Positions 1-8,466 are shown, counted from the stretch's first letter. The stretch: 64,000 nucleotides of DNA from G965233625 sp965233625 (GCA_965233625.1 OZ247499.1:5890001-5954000); one strand, 5' to 3'. A program made the numbers and translations. Notes: a model not told the origin generated them from the sequence alone.

Positions 1-1
1 C

Positions 2-568
2 GCGGCCGACACGCTGCTGTTGCAGGAGACGGGCTTCGCACGCATCGCGCGGCTGCTGTTGATGGTGGCGCCGGCGGGCAGTTTTCCCGCGTCGCGGCCG
101 CAGCTTCCGTTTGAGTTGCTGCCTTATTCGCCCGATCTGCACCGGCGGTTTGAACAGGCAGTCGACGCCAGCTACGAGGGTTCGCAGGATTGCCCCGCTG
201 TGGACGGCGCGCGGCAGACGGCGGATGTGCTGGATGGCTACCGGGCGTCGGGCGTGTTCCGCAATGACTGGTGGTTGCTGATCCGCCACGGGCAGCGCGA
301 CGCCGGTGTGCTGCTGATCTCCGATTTCCCGCAGCATCAGAACGCTGAGCTGGCTTACATGGGCCTGGCGCCGGCGTACCGCGGCAACGGTTTCGGTCTG
401 CTGCTTACGCGTTACGCCCTCTGGCTTGCCGGGCGAGAGGGCCGGCAGCAGATGGTGCTGGCCGTGGATGAAAAGAACCAGCCGGCGCTCGATCTGTACA
501 CCGCTGCGGGTTTCTCCGTGTGGTCGGACCGCGAAGTCTACATCAAAACGCACGAAGCGTCGGCATAG
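2..568 (+). CDS. GNAT-family N-acetyltransferase, 5' end missing
   Basis: The reading frame is open from base 2, so the gene starts outside the window and the TTG at base 20 need not be the true start. The C-terminal ~100 residues carry the GNAT acetyl-CoA-binding core: strand 4 followed by the P-loop-like RGNGFG in the segment LAPAYRGNGFGLLL, then VDEKNQPALDLYTAAGF, the usual end of the fold. GNAT enzymes move an acetyl group from acetyl-CoA to an amine; the substrate cannot be told here. The visible upstream part could be a first, degenerate GNAT half as in tandem-GNAT proteins, but that is only a guess because the start is missing. Confidence 0.75.
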   Translation, partial: AADTLLLQETGFARIARLLLMVAPAGSFPASRPQLPFELLPYSPDLHRRFEQAVDASYEGSQDCPAVDGARQTADVLDGYRASGVFRNDWWLLIRHGQRDAGVLLISDFPQHQNAELAYMGLAPAYRGNGFGLLLTRYALWLAGREGRQQMVLAVDEKNQPALDLYTAAGFSVWSDREVYIKTHEASA

Positions 569-637
569 TCGTTCCCAGCAGATCGATGCTAGCATGGATG
601 CATTAAATGCACCGTCGTAGCAATCCGCAGGTTCGTC

Positions 638-1204
638 ATGGCTTCCTCACCGTTCGCTTCACAAACGCCAACTAAACCGTCTGCTTCTGGACGCGGATAT
701 ATCGTCTGGTGGCTGACTCTGGGAGCGGGATTGATGGTCATCATGTGCTGCGTCTGCGGCATGTTCGGTGCGTTAGGATACCGTGGCGCCGTTTCGCCAG
801 ACTCGGCCATCTATGAAGGGCACGCAGTACCAGAACGCTTTATCACCACCATGAAACAGTGCGGCGCCTTGGGGGAAGACGAAGTGCTGATCTATTTCTA
901 TTCCTCCGGGGTGTACGATATCCGGGATTACTTCTGTTTCCTCAGCCACCTTCGCGTTGTGGTGTATCGCAGCGGCGATCCTGGCCCGGAGATGAACGCT
1001 TTTCCCGTCAGCGAGATCGAAAGCGCAGAACTGTTCCGCCCGGAGTCCTCCCTGGAATACAGCCGGATCACGATGCATCTGAAGGACGGCGGAAAGTTCA
1101 GCTTCGAAGTCTCCAGCGAAGAGCACCGCGACGAGCAGTTCCGGGCCAGCATCGAGCGCGCCGTCTTTCTCGAAAGCCTCAAGCCCGGCGACCGTGATCT
1201 GTAA
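638..1204 (+). CDS. hypothetical single-pass membrane protein
   Basis: A 188-residue protein of unknown function. Residues ~20-47 form one hydrophobic segment containing MCCVCGMFG, preceded by a short Ser/Pro/Thr-rich tail, so it is likely a single-pass inner-membrane protein with a soluble C-terminal domain. The soluble part alternates hydrophobic and charged residues (LRVVVYRSG, ITMHLKDGGKFSFEV) as in a beta-rich fold, perhaps PH-like, but I do not recognise a family. It lies 69 bp after the acetyltransferase on the same strand. The ATG at 638 is the only start that keeps the short cytoplasmic tail. Confidence 0.6.
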   Translation: MASSPFASQTPTKPSASGRGYIVWWLTLGAGLMVIMCCVCGMFGALGYRGAVSPDSAIYEGHAVPERFITTMKQCGALGEDEVLIYFYSSGVYDIRDYFCFLSHLRVVVYRSGDPGPEMNAFPVSEIESAELFRPESSLEYSRITMHLKDGGKFSFEVSSEEHRDEQFRASIERAVFLESLKPGDRDL

Positions 1205-1798
1205 CGGTTGCGGGAGATAACCAGGTAGCAGGACGCAAGACGGCTGAGCTGGCCGCTGTCAGGTTTAGTCACATGGTGATAGACGCCATTTCATCTTTGC
1301 ATGCAAAACTATAAGCCTCTGATATCAAATACGTTATGTCTATGCTTCCGCCAGGTTCTGCGACTGCGTTGTAACAGGTTTTCCACGCAGATTGATGGTG
1401 TGCCGGGCTGCTGCCGATGGTAATATGAAGAATCAAAGAGCGTGATTTCCCGCTAAGAATAAGGCCTGCTAAGATCGTGGGCTGAAACTTCACGAACACC
1501 ATCAGGAATCGTTTGACAGCGATGCTAGCGAGCGTAAAATCGGCCTCCATAACAACAAGATGTTTGTAGCTGGGAACCGACAAAGCCGCTTCCTGATTGC
1601 CATTGTTAAAGCGTTGTGGACCCTGCCAGATGGCGGGGCGCGACCCACCAATCTCGGCAATAAATGCGGCTCAACGTGGCCGTTGCGGTTTCCAGTTTCC
1701 TACGGACCGGCAGACCCCGCTGACGATTCAGGCGCGGCGTTACGGATGGCGAAAGCGTCTGTACGTGCGTCGGATGATGCGGCAGGATGCTGTCATAG
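1205..1798. other. intergenic region upstream of dnaA
   Basis: About 600 bases with no convincing gene. A 104-residue minus-strand frame (1269-1583) has no recognisable family and weak coding character; it may be chance or a decayed gene. The region holds the near-consensus promoter at 1513-1540. A TTTTCCACG near 1379-1387 is one base from a relaxed DnaA box, but there is no cluster of boxes, so I do not call an origin. Confidence 0.5.
1513..1540 (+). promoter_or_regulatory. sigma-70-type promoter upstream of dnaA
   Basis: A perfect -35 TTGACA (1513-1518) and a 5/6 -10 TAAAAT (1535-1540) are separated by 16 bp, placing a transcription start near 1547. This would give dnaA a leader of about 340 bases if translation begins at the GTG at 1889. 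Read directly from the sequence; activity is inferred. Confidence 0.6.
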
Positions 1799-1888
1799 AT
1801 GGGACTCGCATTGGCGGAAGTCGCAACGCGCTTTGCAAAGCAACGTGCATCAGCTACGCCCCCGGTATGCGCCCAGGGATTGGTATCA

Positions 1889-3304
1889 GTGAAGCCGCAC
1901 CGCCAACATTCACCCGGCCTCAAGCAGCGACTGGCTGCTGTGATTGGTCAAGATCGCTTCGACCTCTGGTTCGGCCAGGGCGTGGAGCTGAAGGTGATCG
2001 ACGGTGCGCTGCATGTGACCGCCAGCGACAGCTTCACGCTGGATAGGCTGCGGAAGAGCTTCCGCCAGGAACTGCGGCAGGTAGCCACCGAAGTCACCGG
2101 CGGGCAAGCCAACGTAGCCTTCACCATTCGCGATACGGCGGCCACCAGCAGCCCGGCGCCGGCGGAAACGCCTGAGTTGAAAAAGCCTGCCAAGCTGGCC
2201 GCGCCTTCGATCCATCCAGCAAGCCTTGCCGCTTCCCAGGCGGAAGAGAAACGTGGCGCCCGCAGGAAGCGGCGGTTCGCTACCCTGGCGACCTTTATCG
2301 CCGGAGAGAACAACCGTATTGCCCACGCGGCGGCCAGCGTCACGGCAGCACAGCCCGGCCATTCCACGCCGCTGTTCTTTCATGGTCCGACCGGCTGCGG
2401 CAAGACGCATCTGCTGGAAGGGGTGTGGTCCGCCATCCGTCGTAGCGGCCAGGTGAAACGCGTGCTGATGCTGCCGGCGGAACAGTTCACCTGCAACTTC
2501 CTGGAAGCACTGCAAGGCAGCGGTCTGCCCAGCTTCCGCCGTAAGCACCGCGATGTGGAAGTGCTGCTGATTGACGACGTGCAGTTCTTCATGAAGAAGA
2601 AAGCCACGCTGGTGGAACTGCTGCACACGATTGATACGCTGCTACGCGATGGCCGGCAGATGGTGTTCACGGCGGACCGCCCGCCTGAAGAACTGCCGGG
2701 CCTGGGCGCCGAGATCATCAACCGCTTATCGGGCGGATTGGTCTGCCGTGTGGAGCCAGCCGATGAAGAAGTCCGCCTGCAACTGCTGCAACAGATGGCG
2801 CGGCGGCGCGAAGTGAAGCTGCCCGCTAGCGTTGCTTCGCTGATGGCGGAAAAACTCACCGGCGACGCGCGGCAACTGGCCGGCGCCTTCAACCGCCTGG
2901 TGCTGGCGGCCGATGCTTTGAAGCAGCCGTTAACCACCACGCTGGCGACCACCGCGCTGAGCGATCTGATCCGCAACGCCCGCAAGGTGGTGAAACTCAG
3001 CGATGTCGAACGCGCGATCTGCGACGAATTTGGCATCGACTCCCGCGCCCTGCAATCGTCCGGCCGCTCCCGCGCTGTCAGTCAGCCGCGGATGCTGGCC
3101 ATGTGGCTGGCCCGCAAGCACACCCGCGCCGCCTATGCCGAGATCGGCGAATACTTCGGCAACCGCAGCCACAGCACCGTCATCTCCGCCCGCAAGAAAG
3201 TAGACGGCTGGATGCAGAACGGCGACAACATCGAAATGGGCGACGGCGCCTGCAACGCCACCGAAGCCCTCCGCCGCATCGAGTCGCGGCTGCGGACGGG
3301 GTAG
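1889..3304 (+). CDS. dnaA: chromosomal replication initiator protein DnaA
   Basis: DnaA binds DnaA boxes at the origin as an ATP-bound filament and melts DNA. The order is: domain I (LKQRLAAVIGQDRFDLWF, residues ~10-28), a variable linker, the AAA+ domain with Walker A GPTGCGKT (~166-173) and Walker B LLIDDVQFF (~226-234), then domain IV with the box-reading signature FGNRSHSTVISARKK near residue 425. The frame stays open to an ATG at 1799, but those 30 extra residues resemble no DnaA N-terminus and have unbiased third codon positions, so I prefer the GTG at 1889, preceded by AGGGA. No dnaN, recF or gyrB follows: dnaA stands alone beside flagellar genes. Confidence 0.93.
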   Translation: MKPHRQHSPGLKQRLAAVIGQDRFDLWFGQGVELKVIDGALHVTASDSFTLDRLRKSFRQELRQVATEVTGGQANVAFTIRDTAATSSPAPAETPELKKPAKLAAPSIHPASLAASQAEEKRGARRKRRFATLATFIAGENNRIAHAAASVTAAQPGHSTPLFFHGPTGCGKTHLLEGVWSAIRRSGQVKRVLMLPAEQFTCNFLEALQGSGLPSFRRKHRDVEVLLIDDVQFFMKKKATLVELLHTIDTLLRDGRQMVFTADRPPEELPGLGAEIINRLSGGLVCRVEPADEEVRLQLLQQMARRREVKLPASVASLMAEKLTGDARQLAGAFNRLVLAADALKQPLTTTLATTALSDLIRNARKVVKLSDVERAICDEFGIDSRALQSSGRSRAVSQPRMLAMWLARKHTRAAYAEIGEYFGNRSHSTVISARKKVDGWMQNGDNIEMGDGACNATEALRRIESRLRTG

Positions 3305-3362
3305 CCGCCCCGCCAGGACGCGGCCACGCCATATCAGCCGGCCCTGGGCATCTGGTCGCATC

Positions 3363-3393
3363 TTGCCGGTTCTGACCGGCAATTGTTGCCGGT
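3363..3393. repeat. three-armed alternating hairpin after dnaA
   Basis: TTGCCGGT (3363-3370), ACCGGCAA (3375-3382) and TTGCCGGT (3386-3393) lie in a row with 4- and 3-base spacers. The middle arm can pair perfectly with either flank, so two mutually exclusive 8-bp hairpins are possible. No T-run follows, so it is not a standard terminator; as DNA it could also be a protein-binding site. Confidence 0.6.
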
Positions 3394-3440
3394 GAGGCAT
3401 AAACGTGCCTGCCGCTTTCTAATCACGGCGCCGGTGGATG

Positions 3441-3458
3441 ACGCTTGTATACAAGCGT
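3441..3458. promoter_or_regulatory. perfect 18-bp palindrome, likely operator or enhancer site
   Basis: ACGCTTGTATACAAGCGT is a perfect 18-bp palindrome whose end is 32 bp upstream of the sigma-54 -24 element. Sigma-54 activators and repressors bind as dimers to such sites. The nearness suggests control of the flagellar operon, although activator sites usually lie farther upstream, so a repressor site is equally possible. Confidence 0.55.
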
Positions 3459-3490
3459 GAAAACATTTTCTGCGTGGTGCGGGCAGGTTG

Positions 3491-3506
3491 TGGCACGGCG
3501 ATTGCA
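3491..3506 (+). promoter_or_regulatory. sigma-54 (RpoN) promoter of the flagellar operon
   Basis: TGGCACGGCGATTGCA matches the sigma-54 consensus TGGCACG-N4-TTGCA at every fixed position, with GG (-24) and GC (-12) in correct register. The predicted start is near 3517-3518, some 38 bases before the ATG at 3555. Rod, hook and ring genes are classic sigma-54 targets in polar flagellates, and no match as good was seen elsewhere in the window. Confidence 0.85.
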
Positions 3507-3554
3507 TCTAGGGGAAGCCGCGGATGGAACGGATTCCTTTTAAGGCGCGCCAGG

Positions 3555-4316
3555 ATGACAACGTACGGGCTTTACATGTCGGCAGCAGGGGCTGAAACGC
3601 AGAACAAGCGTATTCAGATTCTGTCTAACAATCTCGCCAATGTAGACACCACCGGCTTCCGCCCGGACTTCGCCATTATGAAGGCCCGCAGCGCTGAAGA
3701 GATCGAACGCGGTCTGGCGGCGCGGGGCACGGGTGAGCGGAACGATATCGGCGGCGGCGTGGACGTCTTCGAGACACGCATGTCGCTTGAACCCGGCAAG
3801 GTCAAAGTCACCGGCAAAAAGACCGACATGGCGTTGCGGGATAAAGACGCTTACTTCGTTGTGCAGGACGGAGAGAATCAACTGCTCACACGCGCCGGTG
3901 ATTTCACGTTGGATTCCGACGGCGTGTTACGCACCGCTGCCGGCTTCCCGGTGCTGGCCGAAGGCGGCGCACCGATGACGATTATCGATCAGCAGAACTT
4001 CACCATCGATGGCCATCGCGGCGTTATCAACGATGGCGGTAACCCAAAACGTCTGATGATCAAACGCCCGGTTCAGCCGGGCGACATGATCAAACAGGGC
4101 GGCAACAACTTCCGTCCGTTAACGGACCCGGTGCCAGTGGAAGAACATCAACGCGGCGTGATGAAAGAGACGCTGGAAGTCTCTGGCGTGAAGCCAACCT
4201 CGGCGATGGTCAATCTGATTCACGCCTCCCGCGCTTACGAAGCCAACATTCAGATGATTCAGCATCAGGATAGCACGCTGGGCAACCTGCTCGGCCGCGT
4301 TCTCCGGCAGTCCTAA
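3555..4316 (+). CDS. flgF: flagellar basal-body rod protein FlgF
   Basis: A 253-residue rod/hook-family protein. It opens with the N-terminal rod motif (YMSAAGAETQNKRIQILSNN, then LANVDTTGF) and ends with the C-terminal partner helix (SAMVNLIHASRAYEANIQMI), the two ends that coil together in the axial structure. The internal YFVVQDGENQLLTRAGDFTLD is typical of FlgF/FlgG. Being directly before a clear FlgG, it is assigned FlgF, a proximal rod protein exported by the flagellar type III apparatus. The frame is open from 3438, but that upstream part overlaps the sigma-54 promoter; the ATG at 3555, with AGG just before it, starts at the conserved motif. Confidence 0.88.
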   Translation: MTTYGLYMSAAGAETQNKRIQILSNNLANVDTTGFRPDFAIMKARSAEEIERGLAARGTGERNDIGGGVDVFETRMSLEPGKVKVTGKKTDMALRDKDAYFVVQDGENQLLTRAGDFTLDSDGVLRTAAGFPVLAEGGAPMTIIDQQNFTIDGHRGVINDGGNPKRLMIKRPVQPGDMIKQGGNNFRPLTDPVPVEEHQRGVMKETLEVSGVKPTSAMVNLIHASRAYEANIQMIQHQDSTLGNLLGRVLRQS

Positions 4317-4354
4317 TCGCACACCAGAACATTGAATTTTACGGGAAGGATCCT

Positions 4355-5155
4355 ATGAGCGTTCAAACCCTTTACACCGCTGCCACCGGCATGCAGGCGC
4401 TGGAAACCAAGCTGGATGTGATCGCCAACAACCTGGCGAACATCAACACCACCGGCTACAAGAAGGACCGCGCGAACTTCGAAGACCTGTTCTACCGCAA
4501 CCATCAGTTGCCCGGCGCCGATACCGGTGGCGAACGGACTGCTGTGGGCGTGCATGTGGGCCTGGGCACCAAAGTCAGCAGCGTACAGTCTGAATTCACG
4601 CAAGGCTCGATTCAGAACACCAACCGGCAACTGGACGTGGCCATCGAAGGACACGGCTTCATCCCCGTGCTCGATCCGGGCAGCGGCGACGAACTGTACA
4701 CCCGCGCCGGTAATCTTTCGCTCAACGCAGACGGCGTGCTGGTGACCGGCTCGGCAGGCACCGGCCGCATTGTCACTCCTTCGATCAGCATCCCGCGAGA
4801 GGCAACAGATATTAGTATCTCACCCGAAGGCGTCGTCTCCGTACGTCAGCCGGGCAACCCCAACCTGACGGAGGTTGGCCGCTTGCAGATTACGGTATTC
4901 CAGAACCCGGAAGGTCTGCTGCGTATGGGCGAAAACCTGTTTGCTGAAACTGATGCATCCAACACCGCCGTAACCGGCACACCTGGACAGGACGGCGCCG
5001 GTGTTTTCCGGCAGGGTTATCTGGAAGCGTCGAATGTTGAGCCTGTTGAAGAACTGATTGACCTCATCACCACGCAGCGTTCTTTCGAGCTGAATTCGCA
5101 GACGGTGCAGGCCGGCGATCAGGTGCTGCAACTGATCTCGAACCTGCGTCGTTAA
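4355..5155 (+). CDS. flgG: flagellar distal rod protein FlgG
   Basis: A 266-residue protein, the usual FlgG length. The N-terminus has LYTAATGMQALETKLDVIAN followed by NLANINTTGYKKDRANFEDL, the FlgG signature; the C-terminus EASNVEPVEELIDLITTQRS and QAGDQVLQLISNL is equally characteristic. FlgG builds the distal rod that crosses the periplasm through the P- and L-rings. A good GGGAAGGA ribosome site lies 6 bases before the ATG. It follows flgF by 38 bp, in the same transcription unit. Confidence 0.95.
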   Translation: MSVQTLYTAATGMQALETKLDVIANNLANINTTGYKKDRANFEDLFYRNHQLPGADTGGERTAVGVHVGLGTKVSSVQSEFTQGSIQNTNRQLDVAIEGHGFIPVLDPGSGDELYTRAGNLSLNADGVLVTGSAGTGRIVTPSISIPREATDISISPEGVVSVRQPGNPNLTEVGRLQITVFQNPEGLLRMGENLFAETDASNTAVTGTPGQDGAGVFRQGYLEASNVEPVEELIDLITTQRSFELNSQTVQAGDQVLQLISNLRR

Positions 5156-5219
5156 ACATCACACCCCAGCCGTTTTCTTCTTCAGCTTGTAAACCTTTAA
5201 GCCTGTCAAAGTAACCACC

Positions 5220-6254
5220 ATGCACCGCCTTTCGCTCGCCATCATCACCCTGCTGCTTGCCGCGGCATCGCTGATTGCCACAACCGGCCAGGGCGCCGAA
5301 GTTGTGATCCGCCGTCAGGCCACGCCGCAGCGGTCGCTGGTTGTGCTGGGCGATATTGCCGCCATCTACGATATCGATCCTCAACGTCAGCGTCAGCTTA
5401 GCCAGGTGGAACTGTTCCCGGCGCCGCCTGTCTCACGCGTGCTTCGCCTCTCAGAACTGCAAGAGATTCTGAACCTGCGTGGCGTGAAGCTGATGAACTG
5501 CCGCTTCTCCGGTTCCAGCACCGTGACGATCACCGTTCCGCAAAAAGTGCAGCAGGCCAGCTTCACCCCGCGTGTCGAACCAGTCAGCAAAGCAAGCTCG
5601 GGCGTTGCCGCCACACAGATCACGCAGGCGATCGCCGCGTACGTGCAGCAGCGGACGGGCGTGAGCGGTTGGGAAGTGAAACTGCTGAGCAATGTTTACG
5701 CATCTGCACTACCGCCGGGCTCAGTTATCGCACAGGTCGCGGGCGGCAAGGCGCCGTGGAATGGCCAGCAGCAGTTTCAGATCTTTGCCGGCCAGCAGCC
5801 GTTGCAGGTCACCGCGATGCTTTCGCTGCCAGGCATGGTCGTCACGGCCACACGCTCGCTCCGCCGGGGCGAAGTGTTGCGTGCTTCGGATGTCACGCTG
5901 ACACGCCTCGACAAACCCACCAACGCCAGTCATACGCTGAGCGATGTTTCGCAGGCGATTGGCAAACAGGTTTCAAAATCGATCCGCAGCGGCGCCGCCA
6001 TCGACCAGTTCTCCCTGCAGGCGCCGGTTCTGATCCATCGCCGCGACGCCGTTACGCTGTGGGTCCGCTCGGCAGGAGTCAACATCCGCATGGCGACCCG
6101 TGCGATGGGACAAGGCGCCAAGGGCGACACCATCGTGCTGCAATCGATTGACGGCAAACGCAAGTACGAAGCCATCGTGGCTGACTACCAGACCGCAGAA
6201 ATCATCGGCCAAAGCCTTCAGACACAGCGTGCTTCGCAGAAGAAGGGACTCTAA
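5220..6254 (+). CDS. flgA: flagellar P-ring assembly chaperone FlgA
   Basis: FlgA is the periplasmic chaperone that helps FlgI form the P-ring. The 344-residue protein starts with a signal peptide (LAIITLLLAAASLIATTGQG) and contains the C-terminal SAF-like segment VTATRSLRRGEVLRASDVTL, then IGKQVSKSIRSGAAIDQFSL and VRSAGVNIRMATRAMGQGAK, which are diagnostic of FlgA. It is longer than the ~220-residue enterobacterial form because of an extra N-terminal domain (roughly residues 25-130), as in other long FlgA proteins. flgH begins 2 bp after its stop, so the two are probably translated together. Confidence 0.88.
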   Translation: MHRLSLAIITLLLAAASLIATTGQGAEVVIRRQATPQRSLVVLGDIAAIYDIDPQRQRQLSQVELFPAPPVSRVLRLSELQEILNLRGVKLMNCRFSGSSTVTITVPQKVQQASFTPRVEPVSKASSGVAATQITQAIAAYVQQRTGVSGWEVKLLSNVYASALPPGSVIAQVAGGKAPWNGQQQFQIFAGQQPLQVTAMLSLPGMVVTATRSLRRGEVLRASDVTLTRLDKPTNASHTLSDVSQAIGKQVSKSIRSGAAIDQFSLQAPVLIHRRDAVTLWVRSAGVNIRMATRAMGQGAKGDTIVLQSIDGKRKYEAIVADYQTAEIIGQSLQTQRASQKKGL

Positions 6255-6256
6255 TC

Positions 6257-6946
6257 ATGCGAATTCACTTCACCACCGCCCCGGTCATCTTCGCCGCGCT
6301 GACCATCAGCCTCACCGCAGCAGCACTGGCGCAAGGTCCAAGCAGCAGCCTGCTGCGTCGCGGTCTACCACCCGGCGCCCAGCCGCGTCTGACACTGGAA
6401 AACACCAGCTGGATTCACAACCCGCCGCCGCCAAAACGCGAGATCAGAGTGCACGATCTGGTTTCGATCCGCGTCGACGAAGGCTCGCAGGTGCTGTCCG
6501 AAGGGCAGTCCGACAGCCGCCGTCAGGGCAGCTACGAAGCCGTGCTGGTCAACTGGCTTAAACTGTCAGGCATTGACACCATCACGCCAGCCCCGCAACG
6601 CAACGGCGACCCCAGTGTGGAAGGCACCTTTAACAAGCTGTACCGCGCTGAGGGCGAACTCGAAACACGCGATTCCATGACGTTCAACATCGCCGCCCGT
6701 GTCGTCGATGTGCGGCCTAATGGCAACCTGGTGCTGGAAGCCCACCGCCAGATTGAAAACAACAACGAGGTCTGGAACTACAAACTCTCCGGCGTCTGCC
6801 GGCCGCAGGATGTTAACGAACTCAACCTCGTACTCAGCCGTGACATCGCCAATCTGAAGATCGAAAAGAAGGAAGCAGGCAGCGTCCGCGATGGTTACCG
6901 CCGCGGCTGGCTCACACGCATGATTGACGCTTACAACCCGTTCTAA
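6257..6946 (+). CDS. flgH: flagellar L-ring protein FlgH, without lipobox
   Basis: FlgH forms the outer-membrane L-ring around the rod. Residues ~40-229 match the family: VHDLVSIRVDEGSQVLSEGQ, FNKLYRAEGELETRDSMTFN, then IAARVVDVRPNGNLVLEAHR and LSGVCRPQDVN near the end. Length (229) is normal. The N-terminal signal sequence ends in AAALAQG and holds no cysteine, whereas classical FlgH is a lipoprotein with an L-x-G-C site. The protein is therefore predicted to be cleaved by signal peptidase I and not lipidated. It sits between flgA and flgI. Confidence 0.9.
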   Translation: MRIHFTTAPVIFAALTISLTAAALAQGPSSSLLRRGLPPGAQPRLTLENTSWIHNPPPPKREIRVHDLVSIRVDEGSQVLSEGQSDSRRQGSYEAVLVNWLKLSGIDTITPAPQRNGDPSVEGTFNKLYRAEGELETRDSMTFNIAARVVDVRPNGNLVLEAHRQIENNNEVWNYKLSGVCRPQDVNELNLVLSRDIANLKIEKKEAGSVRDGYRRGWLTRMIDAYNPF

Positions 6947-7011
6947 TCCTGCCGCTTCCCGTCACGAAAACCATCAAACGCCGCCTGGCACACAGATCAC
7001 AGGAACCTCTC

Positions 7012-8061
7012 ATGCAACGCAACGCTCTACTGCTGGCCCTGATCGCCACCGTGCTGCTAACCGCGAACGCTTCGGCGGAACTTCGCGTGCGTGATCTTTG
7101 CTATGTCAAAGGTCAGGAAGAAAACACGCTGCAAGGGCTGGGTCTGGTCGTTGGCCTGAATGGTACGGGTGACTCGAAGATGTCACCCACCACGCGGGCG
7201 CTGGCCAAGATGATGGGGCTGATGGGTAACTCGATCGGCAATCTGGAAGACCTTGCCAAAGCGAAGAATGTCGCGCTGGTTATGGTGACGGCGACCATTC
7301 CTAAAGCCGGCGCCCCACGCGACCAGAAGCTGGACTGCACCGTCAGCGCTTTGCTCAACGCCAAGAGTCTGCAGGGTGGCACACTGATGTCGGCGCGTCT
7401 GCTTGGACCAGGCGTTACGGACCCGTCGCGGCAGGAAGTGCTGGCCCTGGCGGGCGGGCTGATCAATGTGGATGACATCGCGCATCCTACCTTTGGCCGT
7501 GTGTATCGTGGCTGCCGCCTGGAAGCCGACTTCCGCAATCCGTTTGTGCAAGACAATAAGATCGTTCTAGTGGTCAAGCAGAACCACGCCGGATTCAATG
7601 TGGCAAGCGACATTGCAGAACAGCTGCGGACATCGCCCGACTTCCGCGATGTTGGTGGCAGCTACGATTCGCAACTGGCCAAGGCGACCGATGGCGGCAC
7701 CGTGGTCGTCAAGGTTCCGGAAGCGTACCGCAACGACCCGGTTGTTTTTGTATCGCAGGTGCTTAATCAGCGTATCTTCGATGCAGAAAAAGACCCTCGC
7801 GTGGTGATTAACGAACGCTCTGGCACGATCGTCATCAGCGGCGATGTGCAGATCGGCGCCGTCGCCGTGACCCACAACGGTATGACCATTAAGACAGGCG
7901 CCTTTACGGGAATCGATACGCGTCAGGGCGAGTCGCTGACCAAGCTGGCTTCGCTGGTCGAAGCACTCAACAGCATCCAGGCCACACCGCGTGAAATCAT
8001 CGATATTCTCAAAGGCATCGAACGCGATGGCCAGTTGATTGGCGATCTGATTATCGAATAA
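7012..8061 (+). CDS. flgI: flagellar P-ring protein FlgI
   Basis: FlgI polymerises in the periplasm into the P-ring, the bushing for the rod in the peptidoglycan layer. The 349-residue protein has a signal peptide (LLLALIATVLLTANASA) and the near-invariant opening VKGQEENTLQGLGLVVGLNG with the following TGDSK. Later it has PKAGAPRDQKLDCTVSALLNA, INERSGTIVISGDVQIG and the C-terminal ATPREIIDILKGIERDGQLI. Every region expected is present. An AGGAA site precedes the ATG. Confidence 0.95.
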   Translation: MQRNALLLALIATVLLTANASAELRVRDLCYVKGQEENTLQGLGLVVGLNGTGDSKMSPTTRALAKMMGLMGNSIGNLEDLAKAKNVALVMVTATIPKAGAPRDQKLDCTVSALLNAKSLQGGTLMSARLLGPGVTDPSRQEVLALAGGLINVDDIAHPTFGRVYRGCRLEADFRNPFVQDNKIVLVVKQNHAGFNVASDIAEQLRTSPDFRDVGGSYDSQLAKATDGGTVVVKVPEAYRNDPVVFVSQVLNQRIFDAEKDPRVVINERSGTIVISGDVQIGAVAVTHNGMTIKTGAFTGIDTRQGESLTKLASLVEALNSIQATPREIIDILKGIERDGQLIGDLIIE

Positions 8062-8113
8062 CCGCCGCCCTCGTTCGCCCTTCAATCGCAACGTCGCACA
8101 CGCAGAAACAGCC

Positions 8114-8431
8114 ATGAATATCACGTCCGCCGCAGCCACCGCCCATTACGCGCAGCACAACAGCACACCCGCGCTGCCCGAGGGCGCCCCGGCAAGCAAA
8201 GAGCTGCGTGAAGCGTTCGACAATTTTGTGGGCGAATCGCTTTTTTCGCAGATGATTAGTTCCATGCGTAAATCGCAGCAGAAGCCGGCCTACTTCCACG
8301 GCGGCCGCGCAGAAGAAGTGTTCCAGAAACAACTCGACCAGACACTCGCCCAGGAACTAACGAAATCTTCGGCCCGGCAGTTCAGCGATCCGATGTTCAA
8401 ACTTTTTCAGCTTCAACGCACTCAGAGCTAA
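8114..8431 (+). CDS. flgJ: FlgJ-like rod-binding protein, without hydrolase domain
   Basis: A 105-residue protein matching only the N-terminal rod-binding domain of FlgJ: LREAFDNFVGESLFSQMISS followed by MRKS, then YFHGGRAEEVFQKQLDQTLA. In enterobacteria FlgJ carries a C-terminal peptidoglycan hydrolase that opens the wall for the rod; that domain is absent, as in many polar flagellates where a separate enzyme does the job. The gene lies 52 bp after flgI, and a palindromic repeat follows its stop codon. Confidence 0.82.
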   Translation: MNITSAAATAHYAQHNSTPALPEGAPASKELREAFDNFVGESLFSQMISSMRKSQQKPAYFHGGRAEEVFQKQLDQTLAQELTKSSARQFSDPMFKLFQLQRTQS

Positions 8432-8466
8432 GAACGTAGTGGTTCAACTGGCGCCATCTGGCATAC

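Noticed and set aside
1269..1583. 104-codon minus-strand frame upstream of dnaA
   Set aside because: No recognised motif, no convincing ribosome site and ordinary non-coding composition; kept only as a remark.
1205..1798. Possible replication origin upstream of dnaA
   Set aside because: Only one near-match to a DnaA box was found and no AT-rich unwinding region or box cluster.
3375..3393. Rho-independent terminator after dnaA
   Set aside because: The hairpin has no T-run on either strand.
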